Assembly: GCA_020848455.1 (NCBI GenBank)
Contig: JADLAB010000446.1
Span: forward strand, 1-64,000
Length of the DNA: 64,000 nucleotides
Direction of reading: 5' to 3'
DNA from: Polyangiaceae bacterium
Lineage (GTDB): Bacteria > Myxococcota_A > Polyangia > Polyangiales > Polyangiaceae
The position numbers were made by a program, and so were the translations under genes. Below, in pieces: positions 23,341-32,556 of this stretch. The notes under the pieces were generated by a model, which was not told the origin of the DNA, did no database searches, and was given only the letters and a program-made list of their open reading frames with translations. The stretch's first letter is position 1. Each line of letters starts with the position of its first letter.

Positions 23341-26138
23341 GTGGCTCCAGGGAGACTGCGCAACGCTCACCCCGTGGCGGCGCGCTCGCCGCGGGCCCGG
23401 CCGCTCGCCGCCTGCCTCGGCAGCGCGCTCGCGGCGACGAGCTGCGCGCCGGACGCGCTCGCCCCGCTCGAGCCGCCCTACGAGCAGCCCCCGGCGCGCT
23501 GCGACGCCGCCGACCCCGCCGTGCCCGCCGAGCTCGTGTTCTGCAACAGCGGCCGCGGGGACTTCGGCAGCTGGGAGCTCGACGAGCAGGGGCTCCCCGC
23601 CTACGACTACGGCCTCGACCAGAACGCCGACCCGCGCGCGGCCTTCTTCAACACCGAGGCGCTCGACCGGCGCGACCACTGGGCGAGCTTCGGCAACGAC
23701 CGGATCGACGGCCTGTTCTACAACGACGGCTACGTCGAGCTCGTGACGCAGGACCGCGGCCCGAGCTACCTCAACAAGTTCGATGCCGCGGCGGGGCAGT
23801 GGGCCGGCGGCTTCTCGTACCTGCGCGAGGGCGACGACGCGTGGTGCACCGCCTACAAGTGGCGGCCCCCGGGTGCCCGACCCCGGCGTCGCTTCGGCGC
23901 GGGCTACGCCGAGAGCAGCCTCGAGCACGCGGGCATCGCCGTGCGCCGTCGGCTGCACGCGCCGGCCGGCGACGCCGCCGCGCTCGTCGCCGAGGTCGAG
24001 ATCGCGAACGCGAGCGCCGAGCCGCGCCGGCTCAGCCACTACGAGCTCTGGGATGTCGCGCGCCGCCCCATCGAGATCGACTGGATGGTCTCCGGGCTGC
24101 CCTTCGCGGGGGTGCCCGACGAGGTGCGTGCCGCCCGCGACGGGCGCAATGCGCTCTTCGAGGAGCGCGCCGAGTACGACCCCGCCGAGCGCCTGCTCGG
24201 CGTGCGGCGGCGTCACGTGGAGCCGCCTCCGCCGCGCGGCGCACCCGATCCGGTCGACCACTACCCGGGCGATCCCTACCTCGTGGCGCTCGTGGGCGAC
24301 GTGGCGGACGCCTACGTCGACGGCACGGCGTTCTTCGGCGCCGAAGGCGACCCCGAGGCGCGCGTGCGCGCGCCGGCCGCGGTCGTCGCGGGCGCGCCCG
24401 GCACGGGCCTCGCGCCCGGCCCGAAGGACGACTGGCGGAGCGCGCTCGGTCAGTCCCACGTGCTCGTCCTGCGGAGCGATCTCGAGCTGCCCGCCTACGG
24501 CCGCGCGGTGCTGCGCTACGCCTTCGGCTACGCCGAGCTCGGCGCGCCGTGGAGCGTGCCCGCCGCGTGGCGCGCGCGCCTGGCTACGACGGCGTCGGCG
24601 CGACCGCCGCGGCGCTCCGCCCCCACCTGCTGTACTTCGCGAGCGCGGACGCGCCCGCGCTCCAGCGCGAGCTCGCCTGGCACGCCCAGGCGCTCGAGAC
24701 GAGCGTCGCCTGGCGCGAGTACTGGCAGCGCCACGTGGTGCCGCAGGGCTCGGCCTACCTGTGGCTGCACGGAGCCGACGGCGCGGCGCGCGATCTCTCG
24801 CTCTTCGCCGTCCCGCTCGTCTTCACGCACGCCGCGCTCGCCCGTGACGAGCTCGCGCTCAACATGATGATGACGCACGCGGCCGACCATCGCATCGCCT
24901 ACGCCTTCCAGGGCCACGGCGTGCTCGACGACGCGCTCGGGCTGCACGCCCGCCCGAGCGATCTCACGCTGTTCCTGCTGTGGTCGCTCGGCGAGTACCT
25001 CGGCGCGACCGGCGACCTCGCCTTCCTCGACGCGCCCATGCCCTACCACCCGGTCGAGGCCGACCCGGGCGCCACGGTCTGGGACCACCTGGTCGCCGCG
25101 GTGCGCTACCTCGTCGATCGCGTGGGCCTCGGTCCCCACGGCCTCGTGCGCATCGGCGACGGCGACTGGAACGACGGCATCGTGCTCGCCGCCGCGGACC
25201 ACGATCTGGCGGTGGCCGACGGCGAGAGCGTGCCCAACACGCAGATGGCCATCGCGGTCCTGCCGCGCGTGGCCGAGCTCGTCGCGCCGCGCGACCCCGC
25301 GCTCGCGAGCGAGCTCGTCGCCTACGTCGCGGCCCTGCGCGCCGCCCTGCCGGTCGCGTGGACCGGGAGCTTCTTCGGGCGCGCCTTCTTCGGCGACGGC
25401 GTGCTCCACCACGCCGACCGGATCGACCTCGAGGCGCAGGTCTGGGCGCTCGTCGGCGACACCTTCGCGAGCCCCGCCGAGCGCGACGCCCTCGTCGCCG
25501 CGGTGGCGAGCGAGCTCGACGACCCTTCGCCCGCAGGCGCCACGCTCGTCCCGGGCGGCGAGGTCTGGCCGGCGGTGAGCGCCCTGCTCACCTGGGGCTA
25601 CGCCCGCAGCGACCCGACCCGCGCCTGGCGGCACCTGCTGCGCAACACCCTGGCCGCCCACGCGGACGCGTACCCGGACCTCTGGTACGGCATCTGGAGC
25701 GGCCCTGACGGGCTCGCCGGGCCCGGCGGCGCACGCCCGGGCGAGGCCTGGTACAGCCCGGTCACGCCGATGACCGACTTCCCGACGATGAACAACAACC
25801 AGCACGCGCTGCCGCTGCTCGCCGCGCTGCGCGTGGCGGGCGTCGAGGCGACCGCGGCCGGCCTGCTCGTCACGCCGCGCGTCCCCGAGCGCACGCTGTC
25901 GCTCCGCACGGAGCTCGTCGACCTGTCCGAGCGCCCCGACCACGTCGAGGGCAGCTACCGCCCGCGCGGCGGGGCGGACCGCGTGCTCGAGGTCGCCGCG
26001 CCCCCGGGCCGCGTGGTCGTGGCTGCGAGCGTCGCCGGGGTGGCCGTGCCGGTGCCGGCGAGCGCCGCGCGGGTGAGCCTGCCCGCGCCCGCGGGTCTCA
26101 CCACGACCTTCGCCGTCGACTTCGCGCCGGCACCCTGA
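23341..26138 (+). pseudogene. Frameshifted lipoprotein with GH94 (glycan phosphorylase)-like catalytic domain
   Basis: Two overlapping frames together encode one protein of about 930 residues. The first (from GTG 23341, or GTG 23374) gives a lipobox signal (ALAATSC, Cys35) and a beta-sandwich-like N-terminal domain; it runs past the break to a stop at 24867. From about 24582 the other frame continues the protein (GYDGVGATAAALRPHLLYF) to 26138 with an (alpha/alpha)6-type domain. That part holds IGDGDWNDGIVL, the motif bearing the family's acid Asp, and FPTMNNNQHA. The shift lies in or just after a CG-repeat at 24569-24580; one extra base in CTGGCTAC would restore the frame. It may be a real mutation or a sequencing error. 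Export of a GH94-type enzyme is unusual. Confidence 0.7.
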
Positions 26139-26201
26139 TCCGCCCTTCGGGCCTCGAAGGCGCGGCTGCCGTGCGCGCCCGCGGCTGCTACGCTCCACGC
26201 C

Positions 26202-26582
26202 TTGTCGCGCCCCCTGCCGCCCGAGCCCGCCGTCGAGGTCGCGGCGACCTCCCAGCGTCCGGCCGTCCCCGCTCTGCCGGGCGCCGACCGCGCGCTCGCG
26301 CGGCGCCGCTGGAAGCGCCATGCGCTCGCGCTCGCGCTCGAGGCGGTCGTCGTCGCCGCCGCGGTGCTCTTGGTCGGCGGCGGGGCGGGCGACGACCTCG
26401 CGGGCAGCGTCGTGGCGAGCGCGCTGCCGCCGTTCGCGGCCGCGGCGTTCCTGCTGCACGCGGCCATCACGAGCAGCTTCGTCGCGCTCGTCGAGGGCGT
26501 GTCGCTCGTGGCGATCCACGCCGGTACCCTCACGCCCCTCGGCCTGTGCCTCGGGGCCTGCGGGGCGCTCGCCGGGAGCTGA
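26202..26582 (+). CDS. Small membrane protein of unknown function
   Basis: A 126-residue frame starting at TTG 26202. Two hydrophobic segments (HALALALEAVVVAAAVLLVGG and LLHAAITSSFVALVEGVSLVAIHAG) follow a Pro-rich, then Arg-rich N-terminus, so a two- or three-helix membrane protein is likely. TACGCT lies seven bases before the TTG and CTGCCG 17 bp further up, which fits the promoter pattern of this window. No family recognised. It converges with the lipoprotein gene ending 26596. Short length and the rare start codon keep confidence moderate. Confidence 0.5.
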   Translation: MSRPLPPEPAVEVAATSQRPAVPALPGADRALARRRWKRHALALALEAVVVAAAVLLVGGGAGDDLAGSVVASALPPFAAAAFLLHAAITSSFVALVEGVSLVAIHAGTLTPLGLCLGACGALAGS

Positions 26583-26588
26583 GCGCCG

Positions 26589-26608
26589 CGTCGGCTCAGC
26601 CGCCGACG
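26589..26608. terminator. Hairpin at a convergent junction
   Basis: CGTCGGC (26589-26595) and GCCGACG (26602-26608) form a perfect seven-base stem with a six-base loop. It spans the 13-base gap and the last codons of the minus-strand gene. No T-run follows; candidate bidirectional terminator. Confidence 0.35.
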
Positions 26609-27297
26609 GCGGTCACGGTGTCGAAGCACGCGTCGAACGCGGGCTGGCACGCCACGGCGGGGTCGGTCCCGTTCACGCAGTCGATGATCTGGTTCACGCC
26701 GCTGACGCTGAAGACCTTGAGGGCCCACGAGCACTCCGCCACGTCGAACGGGTCGGCGCCGCACACGTCGGCGATGCCCTGGCACGTCTCGTCGATGAAC
26801 GGGTCCGCACACGCGTCGGCGTACACCTCGGACACGCAGTCCCCGACCAGCGCCTCGTCGCAGGTGCTCTCGACGCCGATGAGCGCGAGGCAGGCCGCGA
26901 AGTCCTCCGCCTGGCCGGCCCTGTAGATGTCGAACGCCCGGTGGCACGAGGCGTGCCCGAGCGGGTCCTGGTCGAAGCTCGGCCCGCACATGAACGCCGC
27001 ACCGCCGTGGTTCACCGGCGTGATGTTCATCGTGTCGCACACGGCCTCGGTCTCACCGGTGCCGGCGGCGGGCACGCAGCTGCCCCCCGAGCCGCCCTGG
27101 CCCGTCCCGCCACTGCCGGTGTCGCCGCCGGCGCCGCCCGTGGCGGTGGTGGTCGTGGTGGTGCTGCTGGTCGTCAGGTAGCCGCCGCCGGTGCCGTCGT
27201 CATGGCGCTTCGACCCGCCGGGGCCGACGATGATGCACGCCCCGAGCAGGGTCGCCGCCGAGCCGATACCGACCAGAGTGACGAGTCTTGAAGCCAT
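26596..27297 (-). CDS. Cys-rich lipoprotein with Thr/Gly low-complexity linker
   Basis: A 233-residue protein. The signal peptide ends in the lipobox LLGAC (Cys21). A run of Ser/Thr (TTSSTTTTTTATGG) and Gly repeats follows to about residue 85. The C-terminal domain has about 13 Cys, often in C-x4-7-C spacing (CLALIGVESTCDEALVGDC and CQPAFDACFDTV), suggesting a disulfide-knit extracellular fold. This layout is typical of myxobacterial surface lipoproteins; function unknown. The ATG at 27297 has AAAGGGTG upstream as ribosome-binding site. The 5' region holds the palindrome GGTAGCTACC at 27325-27334. Confidence 0.8.
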   Translation of the reverse strand: MASRLVTLVGIGSAATLLGACIIVGPGGSKRHDDGTGGGYLTTSSTTTTTTATGGAGGDTGSGGTGQGGSGGSCVPAAGTGETEAVCDTMNITPVNHGGAAFMCGPSFDQDPLGHASCHRAFDIYRAGQAEDFAACLALIGVESTCDEALVGDCVSEVYADACADPFIDETCQGIADVCGADPFDVAECSWALKVFSVSGVNQIIDCVNGTDPAVACQPAFDACFDTVTAVGG

Positions 27298-27769
27298 GGT
27301 GAACACCCTTTGCAGCAAATCCGAGGTAGCTACCAGGTGATACGGAGCCGTCCCGCATTCCATTCCATCTTGAGCATCCCGGTGCCCCGGAGATACTGAA
27401 CACGCGAACAGTTTTCGTCCGGGCCAGCGTTGCATCGCGTGCTGCGGCGCGGTGCCGAGCCGGGGCCCCGGCAGCGACCGACCTGAATCGAGCTTGCACG
27501 GCTCGACCACTGCTGCTAGAAAGCGCTCCCTTCGTCCGGTACCCACGTGGTGCCGACACGGAGCACGTAACGGCGCCCCGCGCGCCGCTCGCCTCGTCGC
27601 CACCGTTCCGGCGCTTCATGCGATCACCGGGCGGTCGTGCGGCGGGGGATTCTGGGAGCCGCACGGCTCCCTCGGGCGACACGGTCAGAGGCGTACGACG
27701 AGCCAAACGACGAGCTGTCACGCGGCCGTCCCGGACCAGCGCGGTTCGGACCGAAGAAGCGAGTTTCCC
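27298..27769. other. Divergent regulatory region between a lipoprotein gene and rplV
   Basis: Contains no gene; rpsS, the expected neighbour of rplV, was looked for and is absent in all frames. The left part (27300-27420) is AT-richer than its surroundings and includes the palindrome GGTAGCTACC (27325-27334). The right part holds the candidate rplV promoter and its long leader. Confidence 0.6.
27494..27522 (+). promoter_or_regulatory. Promoter of the rplV-rplQ ribosomal protein cluster
   Basis: TTGCAC (27494-27499) and TAGAAA (27517-27522) are exactly 17 bp apart, the kind of TTGCAC/TAGAAN pair seen at stable-RNA and ribosomal promoters of GC-rich proteobacteria. The start site would be near 27529, giving a leader of about 240 bases before rplV, long enough for autoregulatory structure. 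Confidence 0.5.
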
Positions 27770-28105
27770 ATGGTCAGCAAGGCCAGCGCCAGGTTCTCCA
27801 AGGTTGCGCCCCGCAAGGCGCGCGTGATCGTCAACCTCGTTCGCGGACGCGACGTCGGCGAGGCGATCCTCCTCTTGCAGTTCACGAAGAAGGGCGCCGC
27901 GAGCGTCATCCGTCAGCTGCTCGACAGCGCCATCGCCAACGCCCGCCAGGTCGGCGCCGACCCCGACGCCCTCTACGTGTCGCGCGCGTCGGTGGACAAG
28001 GCGGCCAACAAGTTCACGCGCCGCTGGCGGCCCCGCGCCATGGGTCGCGCCACGCGCATCACCAAGGGCGTCTCGCACATCGCCATCGAGCTCGACAAGC
28101 GCTGA
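27770..28105 (+). CDS. rplV: 50S ribosomal protein L22
   Basis: A 111-residue L22 with ARFSKVAPRKARVIVNLVRGRDVGEAI at the start and RWRPRAMGRATRITKGVSHIAI as the beta-hairpin that lines the exit tunnel. It binds 23S rRNA early in 50S assembly. The ATG at 27770 begins the conserved sequence. It is the first gene of this cluster; rpsS, which normally precedes it, is missing. rpsC follows after 30 bases. Confidence 0.97.
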   Translation: MVSKASARFSKVAPRKARVIVNLVRGRDVGEAILLLQFTKKGAASVIRQLLDSAIANARQVGADPDALYVSRASVDKAANKFTRRWRPRAMGRATRITKGVSHIAIELDKR

Positions 28106-28135
28106 GCGAGCCCTCCGACCTCCGAGAGATCAAGC

Positions 28136-28831
28136 ATGGGACAGAAAACCCACCCGTATGGTTTCCGGCTCGGCGTCATCAAGACGTGGAGCAGCAAGTG
28201 GTACCAGGCCGGTCCGAAGTACCGGGCCTGGCTCCATGAGGACATCCGCATCAAGCGCGCGATCAAGAAGTACCTCTACAACGCGTCGCTCGCCGGGGTC
28301 GAGATCGAGCGCGCTGCCAACCGCGCCAAGGTGATCGTGTACACCGCGCGGCCGGGCATGGTGATCGGCAAGGGCGGCAAGGGCATCGAGACCCTCAAGA
28401 CCGGCAACATCGGCACCGCCTCCAAGGACGAGCCGAAGTTCCCGGGCGTCGTGTCGTTCACCAACAACGAGGTCTTCATCGACGTCCAGGAGGTGCGCAA
28501 GGCCGAGACCAACGCGCAGCTCGTGGCCGAGAACGTCGCCGCCCAGCTCGAGCGCCGCATCGCGTTCCGCCGCGCCATGAAGAAGGCGGTGGCCATCGCG
28601 ATGAAGTTCGGCGCCAAGGGCATCCGCATCCGCTGCGCCGGCCGCCTCGGCGGCAGCGAGATGTCGCGCGTCGAGACCTACCGCGAGGGTCGGGTTCCGC
28701 TGCACACCCTACGCGCCGACATCGAGTTCGGCACCGCCGAGGCCAAGACCAAGGTCGGCATGATCGGCGTGAAGGTGTGGATCTTCAAGGGCGAAGTCCT
28801 GCAGCGCAAGGCGCGCCCCATCGGCGCCTGA
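28136..28831 (+). CDS. rpsC: 30S ribosomal protein S3
   Basis: A 231-residue S3 starting [13 protein letters not shown]. The KH domain motif [12 protein letters not shown] is intact, and the C-terminal domain holds [13 protein letters not shown]. It sits at the mRNA entry site of the 30S head. A small insertion-like stretch ([20 protein letters not shown]) enlarges the KH region compared with E. coli. GAGAGATCAAGC upstream is the ribosome-binding region. Confidence 0.97.
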   Translation: MGQKTHPYGFRLGVIKTWSSKWYQAGPKYRAWLHEDIRIKRAIKKYLYNASLAGVEIERAANRAKVIVYTARPGMVIGKGGKGIETLKTGNIGTASKDEPKFPGVVSFTNNEVFIDVQEVRKAETNAQLVAENVAAQLERRIAFRRAMKKAVAIAMKFGAKGIRIRCAGRLGGSEMSRVETYREGRVPLHTLRADIEFGTAEAKTKVGMIGVKVWIFKGEVLQRKARPIGA

Positions 28832-28843
28832 AGGAGCATCGAC

Positions 28844-29257
28844 GTGCTGTCCCCGAAGAAAACCAAGTTCCGCAAGGCCCAGAAGGGGCACACCCGGGGC
28901 GTCGCCTACCGCGGCTCCGACGTGTCCTTCGGCGACTTCGGCCTGCAGGCTCGGGAACCGGGCCGCATCACGGCGCGCCAGATCGAGGCGGCCCGCATGG
29001 CCATCCAGCGCCACTGCAAGCGCGCCGGCAAGCTCTGGATCCGGGTCTTCCCGGACGTCCCCGTCACGAAGAAGCCGCTCGAGGTCCGCATGGGTGGGGG
29101 CAAGGGCGCGCCCGAGGAGTGGGTCGCGATCGTCCGCCCCGGCCGCGTGCTCTACGAGCTCGCCGGTGTCACCGAAGTCATGGCGCGCGAGGCATTCCGC
29201 ATCGCCGCGCACAAGCTCCCCATCGACTGCCGCCTCGCCGTGCGCGGCATCCTGTGA
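28844..29257 (+). CDS. rplP: 50S ribosomal protein L16
   Basis: A 137-residue L16 ([41 protein letters not shown]), of normal length. It lies near the A-site of the 50S. The start is GTG 28844 with AAGGAG ten bases upstream, an optimal Shine-Dalgarno that decides the start. Confidence 0.97.
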   Translation: MLSPKKTKFRKAQKGHTRGVAYRGSDVSFGDFGLQAREPGRITARQIEAARMAIQRHCKRAGKLWIRVFPDVPVTKKPLEVRMGGGKGAPEEWVAIVRPGRVLYELAGVTEVMAREAFRIAAHKLPIDCRLAVRGIL

Positions 29258-29270
29258 GCGAGGGCCGACC

Positions 29271-29489
29271 GTGAAGACCAAAGAGTTGCGCGAGTGCAAC
29301 GATGAGCGCCTCGAGGAGCTCGAGAAGACGCTGCGCCGTCAGATCTTCGAAGCGCGCATCAAGAACTTCACCAATCAGCTCGACGACACCGCGTCCATCG
29401 CGCGCGCCCGTCGCGAGCTGGCGCGGGTCAAGACCTTGAGGACCGAGCGCGCGCTCGCCGCGGTGCCGGCAGAGAACGAAGGGGCCTAG
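29271..29489 (+). CDS. rpmC: 50S ribosomal protein L29
   Basis: A 72-residue two-helix protein: MKTKELRECNDERLEELEKTLRRQIFEARIK with the typical F-N-x-x-x-x-Q-L (KNFTNQLDDT) then ARARRELARVKTL. It lies by the peptide exit tunnel and helps bind trigger factor and SRP. GTG start at 29271, 13 bases after rplP. Confidence 0.95.
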   Translation: MKTKELRECNDERLEELEKTLRRQIFEARIKNFTNQLDDTASIARARRELARVKTLRTERALAAVPAENEGA

Positions 29490-29491
29490 AC

Positions 29492-29926
29492 ATGGCGACC
29501 ACGAAGAAGAGCGAGCCCAAGGCTCCGAAGAGCGCCCCGAAGGCGCCCAAGAGCGAGCCCAAGGCCGAGAAGGCCGCGAAGGTGAAGGCCGCGCCCGAGG
29601 CACCGCCGGCCCCCGCGGCCGACGCCGCCGCCACGCCCGCCGCCACCGAGCGCGCGCACAGCTTCCGCCGCAAGCTCGTCGGGACGGTGACCAGCGACAA
29701 GATGCACAAGACCGTGACGGTCGAGGTGCAGCGCCGCTACCCCGACCCGGTCTACAAGAAGTACGTGCGCACGCGCGAGCGTTACAAGGCGCACGACGAG
29801 AACAACGAGTACCGCGTCGGCGACCGCGTCGAGATCCAGGAGCACCGTCCGATCTCGCGCACCAAGCGCTGGGCCGTGACCCGCCTCGTCGTGCGGGCGC
29901 TCGAGCACCCGGAAGCCGAAGCGTGA
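29492..29926 (+). CDS. rpsQ: 30S ribosomal protein S17 with long N-terminal extension
   Basis: The S17 core ([40 protein letters not shown]) occupies residues 57-140, but it is preceded by about 55 residues of Lys/Ala/Pro/Glu low complexity ([20 protein letters not shown] and on). Bacterial S17 is usually about 85 residues; this frame is 144. The ATG at 29492 is two bases after the rpmC stop with GAAGGGG upstream, and no better internal start exists. The extension is probably disordered and may contact rRNA or DNA-like polyanions. Confidence 0.95.
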   Translation: MATTKKSEPKAPKSAPKAPKSEPKAEKAAKVKAAPEAPPAPAADAAATPAATERAHSFRRKLVGTVTSDKMHKTVTVEVQRRYPDPVYKKYVRTRERYKAHDENNEYRVGDRVEIQEHRPISRTKRWAVTRLVVRALEHPEAEA

Positions 29927-29951
29927 CCGGCGCCCACGAAGGAGGTTCGAC

Positions 29952-30320
29952 GTGATTCAGGTCTCGACCGATCTCGAAGTCGCCGACAACTCGGGCGCCA
30001 AGGTGGTGCGTTGCATCAAGGTCCTCGGCGGCTCGCGGCGTCGCTACGCCGGCCTGGGCGACGTCATCGTCGTCAGCGTGCGCGAGGCCCTGCCCACCTC
30101 GAAGGTGAAGAAGGGCGAGGTGACGCGCGCCGTCGTGGTTCGCACCACGCGCGAGTACCGCCGCGCCGACGGCAGCTACATCAAGTTCGACGCCAACAGC
30201 GCCGTCCTCATCAACGCCCAGAAGGAGCCGGTCGGCACGCGCATCTTCGGGCCCGTGGCGCGCGAGCTGCGCGCCAAGCGCTTCATGCGCATCGTCTCGC
30301 TGGCGCCGGAGGTTCTGTGA
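29952..30320 (+). CDS. rplN: 50S ribosomal protein L14
   Basis: A 122-residue L14 ([45 protein letters not shown]), at the subunit interface. GTG start at 29952 with GGAGG at about ten bases. Its TGA overlaps the rplX ATG by one base (TGATG). Confidence 0.97.
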   Translation: MIQVSTDLEVADNSGAKVVRCIKVLGGSRRRYAGLGDVIVVSVREALPTSKVKKGEVTRAVVVRTTREYRRADGSYIKFDANSAVLINAQKEPVGTRIFGPVARELRAKRFMRIVSLAPEVL

Positions 30321-30637
30321 TGCGACGGCTCAAGGTGGGCGATCTCGTCAAGGTGATCGCCGGCAAGGACAAGGGCAAGGAAGGGCGCGTCACGCGCATC
30401 CTGCGCGACGACGACCGCGTGGTGGTCGAGGGCCTGAACAAGGTCGTCCGCCACACCAAGCCGAACCAGCGCGACCGCGAGGGCGGCAAGCGCGAGAAGG
30501 AGGCGCCGATGCACATCTCGAACGTGATGCCGCTCGACGCCTCGACGGGCAAGCCGACGCGCGTCACCTCCAAGGTCGCCGACGACGGCAAGCGCCAGCG
30601 TGTGGCACGCAAGACCGGCGCGGAGCTCAAGAGCTGA
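30320..30637 (+). CDS. rplX: 50S ribosomal protein L24
   Basis: A 105-residue L24 with the KOW motif KVGDLVKVIAGKDKGKEGRV and VEGLNKVVRHTKPNQ. It is an assembly initiator of the 50S. It starts inside the rplN stop codon, so translation is probably coupled. Confidence 0.96.
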   Translation: MRRLKVGDLVKVIAGKDKGKEGRVTRILRDDDRVVVEGLNKVVRHTKPNQRDREGGKREKEAPMHISNVMPLDASTGKPTRVTSKVADDGKRQRVARKTGAELKS

Positions 30638-30704
30638 GAAACGACGGCGCGCCTGAGGTCACGACCCCAGGCGCCGCCGGCCGCAACGTGGGAAACGAAG
30701 CACC

Positions 30705-31358
30705 ATGGCGAAAGAGAAAGCGGTCAAGGAGAAGGCCGGCAAGAAGCCTCAGGCCGAGCCTGCCGCGGCGGAGCCTGCTCCCGCACGCGATCCGAACTAC
30801 GTCCCGCGCCTCCTCCGGCGCTACCGCGACAAGGTCGTCCCGGCGATGAAGGACAAGTTCGGCTACACGAACGTGATGATGGTGCCGACGATCGAGAAGG
30901 TCGTCGTCAACATGGGCCTGGGCGCGGCCATCAGCAATCCGAAGCTCATCGAGACGGCGGTGTCCGATCTGCGCGTGATCACCGGCCAGCAGCCGGTGGT
31001 GCGCAAGGCCCGGAAGTCGATCGCCAGCTTCAAGCTGCGCCAGGGCCAGTCGATCGGCGTCAAGGTGACGCTGCGCGCCAGCCGCATGTGGGAGTTCGTG
31101 GACCGGCTCTTCAGCCTGGCCCTGCCGCGCGTGCGCGACTTCAAGGGCGTGAGTCCCAAGGGCTTCGACCAGCGTGGCAACTTCACGATGGGCGTGCGCG
31201 AGCAGACGATCTTCCCGGACATCGACTACGACAAGGTCGACGCGGTCAAGGGCATGAACATCTCGTTCGTGACCACGGCCCGCACGAACGAGGAGGGGCG
31301 CGAGCTGCTGCGTCAGCTCGGGATGCCGTTCCGCGGCTTGCCCGTCGAGGTGAACTGA
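30705..31358 (+). CDS. rplE: 50S ribosomal protein L5 with N-terminal extension
   Basis: A 217-residue L5. The conserved part starts near residue 30 ([19 protein letters not shown]) and contains [31 protein letters not shown] and [19 protein letters not shown]. The first 28 residues ([20 protein letters not shown]) are a Lys/Ala/Glu extension absent from the usual 179-residue protein. It binds 5S rRNA. The ATG at 30705 follows GGAAACGAAG. Confidence 0.96.
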   Translation: MAKEKAVKEKAGKKPQAEPAAAEPAPARDPNYVPRLLRRYRDKVVPAMKDKFGYTNVMMVPTIEKVVVNMGLGAAISNPKLIETAVSDLRVITGQQPVVRKARKSIASFKLRQGQSIGVKVTLRASRMWEFVDRLFSLALPRVRDFKGVSPKGFDQRGNFTMGVREQTIFPDIDYDKVDAVKGMNISFVTTARTNEEGRELLRQLGMPFRGLPVEVN

Positions 31359-31359
31359 A

Positions 31360-31545
31360 ATGGCCCGTGCACAGGCATACGCGAAGCTCAATCGCCCCCC
31401 GAAGTTTTCGGTGCGACACCGCAACCGCTGCAAGACCTGCGGACGGGCGCGCTCGTACTATCGCGACTTTCAGCTCTGCCGGATCTGCCTGCGGAATCTG
31501 GCGCTGAAGGGCGAGATCCCCGGAGTTATCAAGTCGAGTTGGTGA
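31360..31545 (+). CDS. rpsN: 30S ribosomal protein S14, zinc-binding (type Z)
   Basis: A 61-residue S14 of the short C+ type with two CxxC knuckles ([21 protein letters not shown]) that bind one zinc. Long zinc-free S14 is about 100 residues. It starts one base after the rplE stop codon ends. Confidence 0.97.
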   Translation: MARAQAYAKLNRPPKFSVRHRNRCKTCGRARSYYRDFQLCRICLRNLALKGEIPGVIKSSW

Positions 31546-31549
31546 TGGC

Positions 31550-31945
31550 ATGGTGACCGATCCCGTTTCCGATATGCTGGCGCGGCTGCGCAATGCGATT
31601 CGGGCGCGCCACGACCGGCTCGAGCTCCCGTCTAGCAAGCTCAAGAAGGGCGTGGCGGAGATTCTCAAGCAGACCGGCTACATTGCGGACGTGCGCGAGA
31701 ACGAGCAGCAGGGGCGCAAGTCCCTCATGCTCGTGCTCAAGTACGGTCGCAACCGCGAGGCGGCCATCGACGGCGTGCGGCGCATCTCGCGTCCGGGTCG
31801 TCGGGTGTACGTCGGCCACGACAAGATTCCGCCGGTGTTCTTCGGCCTCGGGATGTCGATTCTGTCGACCTCCCAGGGTCTGATGTCCGACGGCGAGGCG
31901 CGCCGCCGCAAGGTGGGCGGCGAGCTCTTGTGCGAGGTGTGGTGA
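31550..31945 (+). CDS. rpsH: 30S ribosomal protein S8
   Basis: A 131-residue S8: MVTDPVSDMLARLRNAIRAR, LKYGRNREAAIDGVRRISRPGRRVY and the STSQGLMSDGEARRRKVGGELLCEVW signature. In E. coli S8 represses the spc operon. It shares one base with rplF (TGATG). Confidence 0.97.
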   Translation: MVTDPVSDMLARLRNAIRARHDRLELPSSKLKKGVAEILKQTGYIADVRENEQQGRKSLMLVLKYGRNREAAIDGVRRISRPGRRVYVGHDKIPPVFFGLGMSILSTSQGLMSDGEARRRKVGGELLCEVW

Positions 31946-32520
31946 TGGCCACGAAGGACCAGACGACGGTACGCACGTCGCGCATCGGCAAGCGCCCCCT
32001 GCCGCTGCCCAAGGGCGTCACGGCGACGATCTCCGGCACGAAGATCGAGGTCAAGGGCCCCAAGGGCACCCTGGCTCGCTCCTTCCCGGAGAGCGTGGGC
32101 GTCACGCTCGATGCGGCCGCTTTGCACGTGACGTCGAGCGCGCCCGGGCGCGACGGCGCACGCCTCCAGGGCATGGCCCGAGCACTGCTCGGCAACATGG
32201 TCCAGGGCGTGACCGCGGGCTACGAGCGCACGCTCGAGCTGCACGGCACGGGCTATCGCTGCGAGCTGAAGGGCAAGGCCCTGCACTTCGCGCTCGGCTA
32301 CAGCCACCCCATCGTCTTCGACGTTCCGACCGGCGTGAGCGCGGTCGTGGCGCCAGAGTCGAAGGGCACGGTGCTCGTGCTCGCGAGCAACGACAAGGCG
32401 CTGCTCGGGCAGACGGCGGCCACCATCCGGGGTTTCCGCGAGCCGGAGCCCTACGGTGGCAAGGGCGTCCGCTACCGCGGCGAGCGCGTGCGCGAAAAGG
32501 CGGGCAAGACCGGCAAGTGA
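31945..32520 (+). CDS. rplF: 50S ribosomal protein L6
   Basis: A 191-residue L6 with a short extension (MATKDQTTVRTS) before the usual SRIGKRPLPLPKGV, and the second-domain motif FREPEPYGGKGVRYRGERVREKAGKTGK. It contacts the sarcin-ricin loop region. The ATG at 31945 overlaps the rpsH stop by one base; an upstream in-frame GTG would sit inside rpsH. Confidence 0.96.
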   Translation: MATKDQTTVRTSRIGKRPLPLPKGVTATISGTKIEVKGPKGTLARSFPESVGVTLDAAALHVTSSAPGRDGARLQGMARALLGNMVQGVTAGYERTLELHGTGYRCELKGKALHFALGYSHPIVFDVPTGVSAVVAPESKGTVLVLASNDKALLGQTAATIRGFREPEPYGGKGVRYRGERVREKAGKTGK

Positions 32521-32556
32521 CGCTCGGCCGCGCCTGGCGCGGCGAGGTGAAGGACT

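Noticed and set aside
24569-24590. Programmed ribosomal frameshift in the GH94-like gene
   Set aside because: No slippery heptamer or downstream pseudoknot is evident; a one-base indel near a CG repeat explains the shift more simply.
27298-27769. A hidden rpsS or other S10-operon gene upstream of rplV
   Set aside because: All frames were read; none contains S19 motifs or a plausible small protein.
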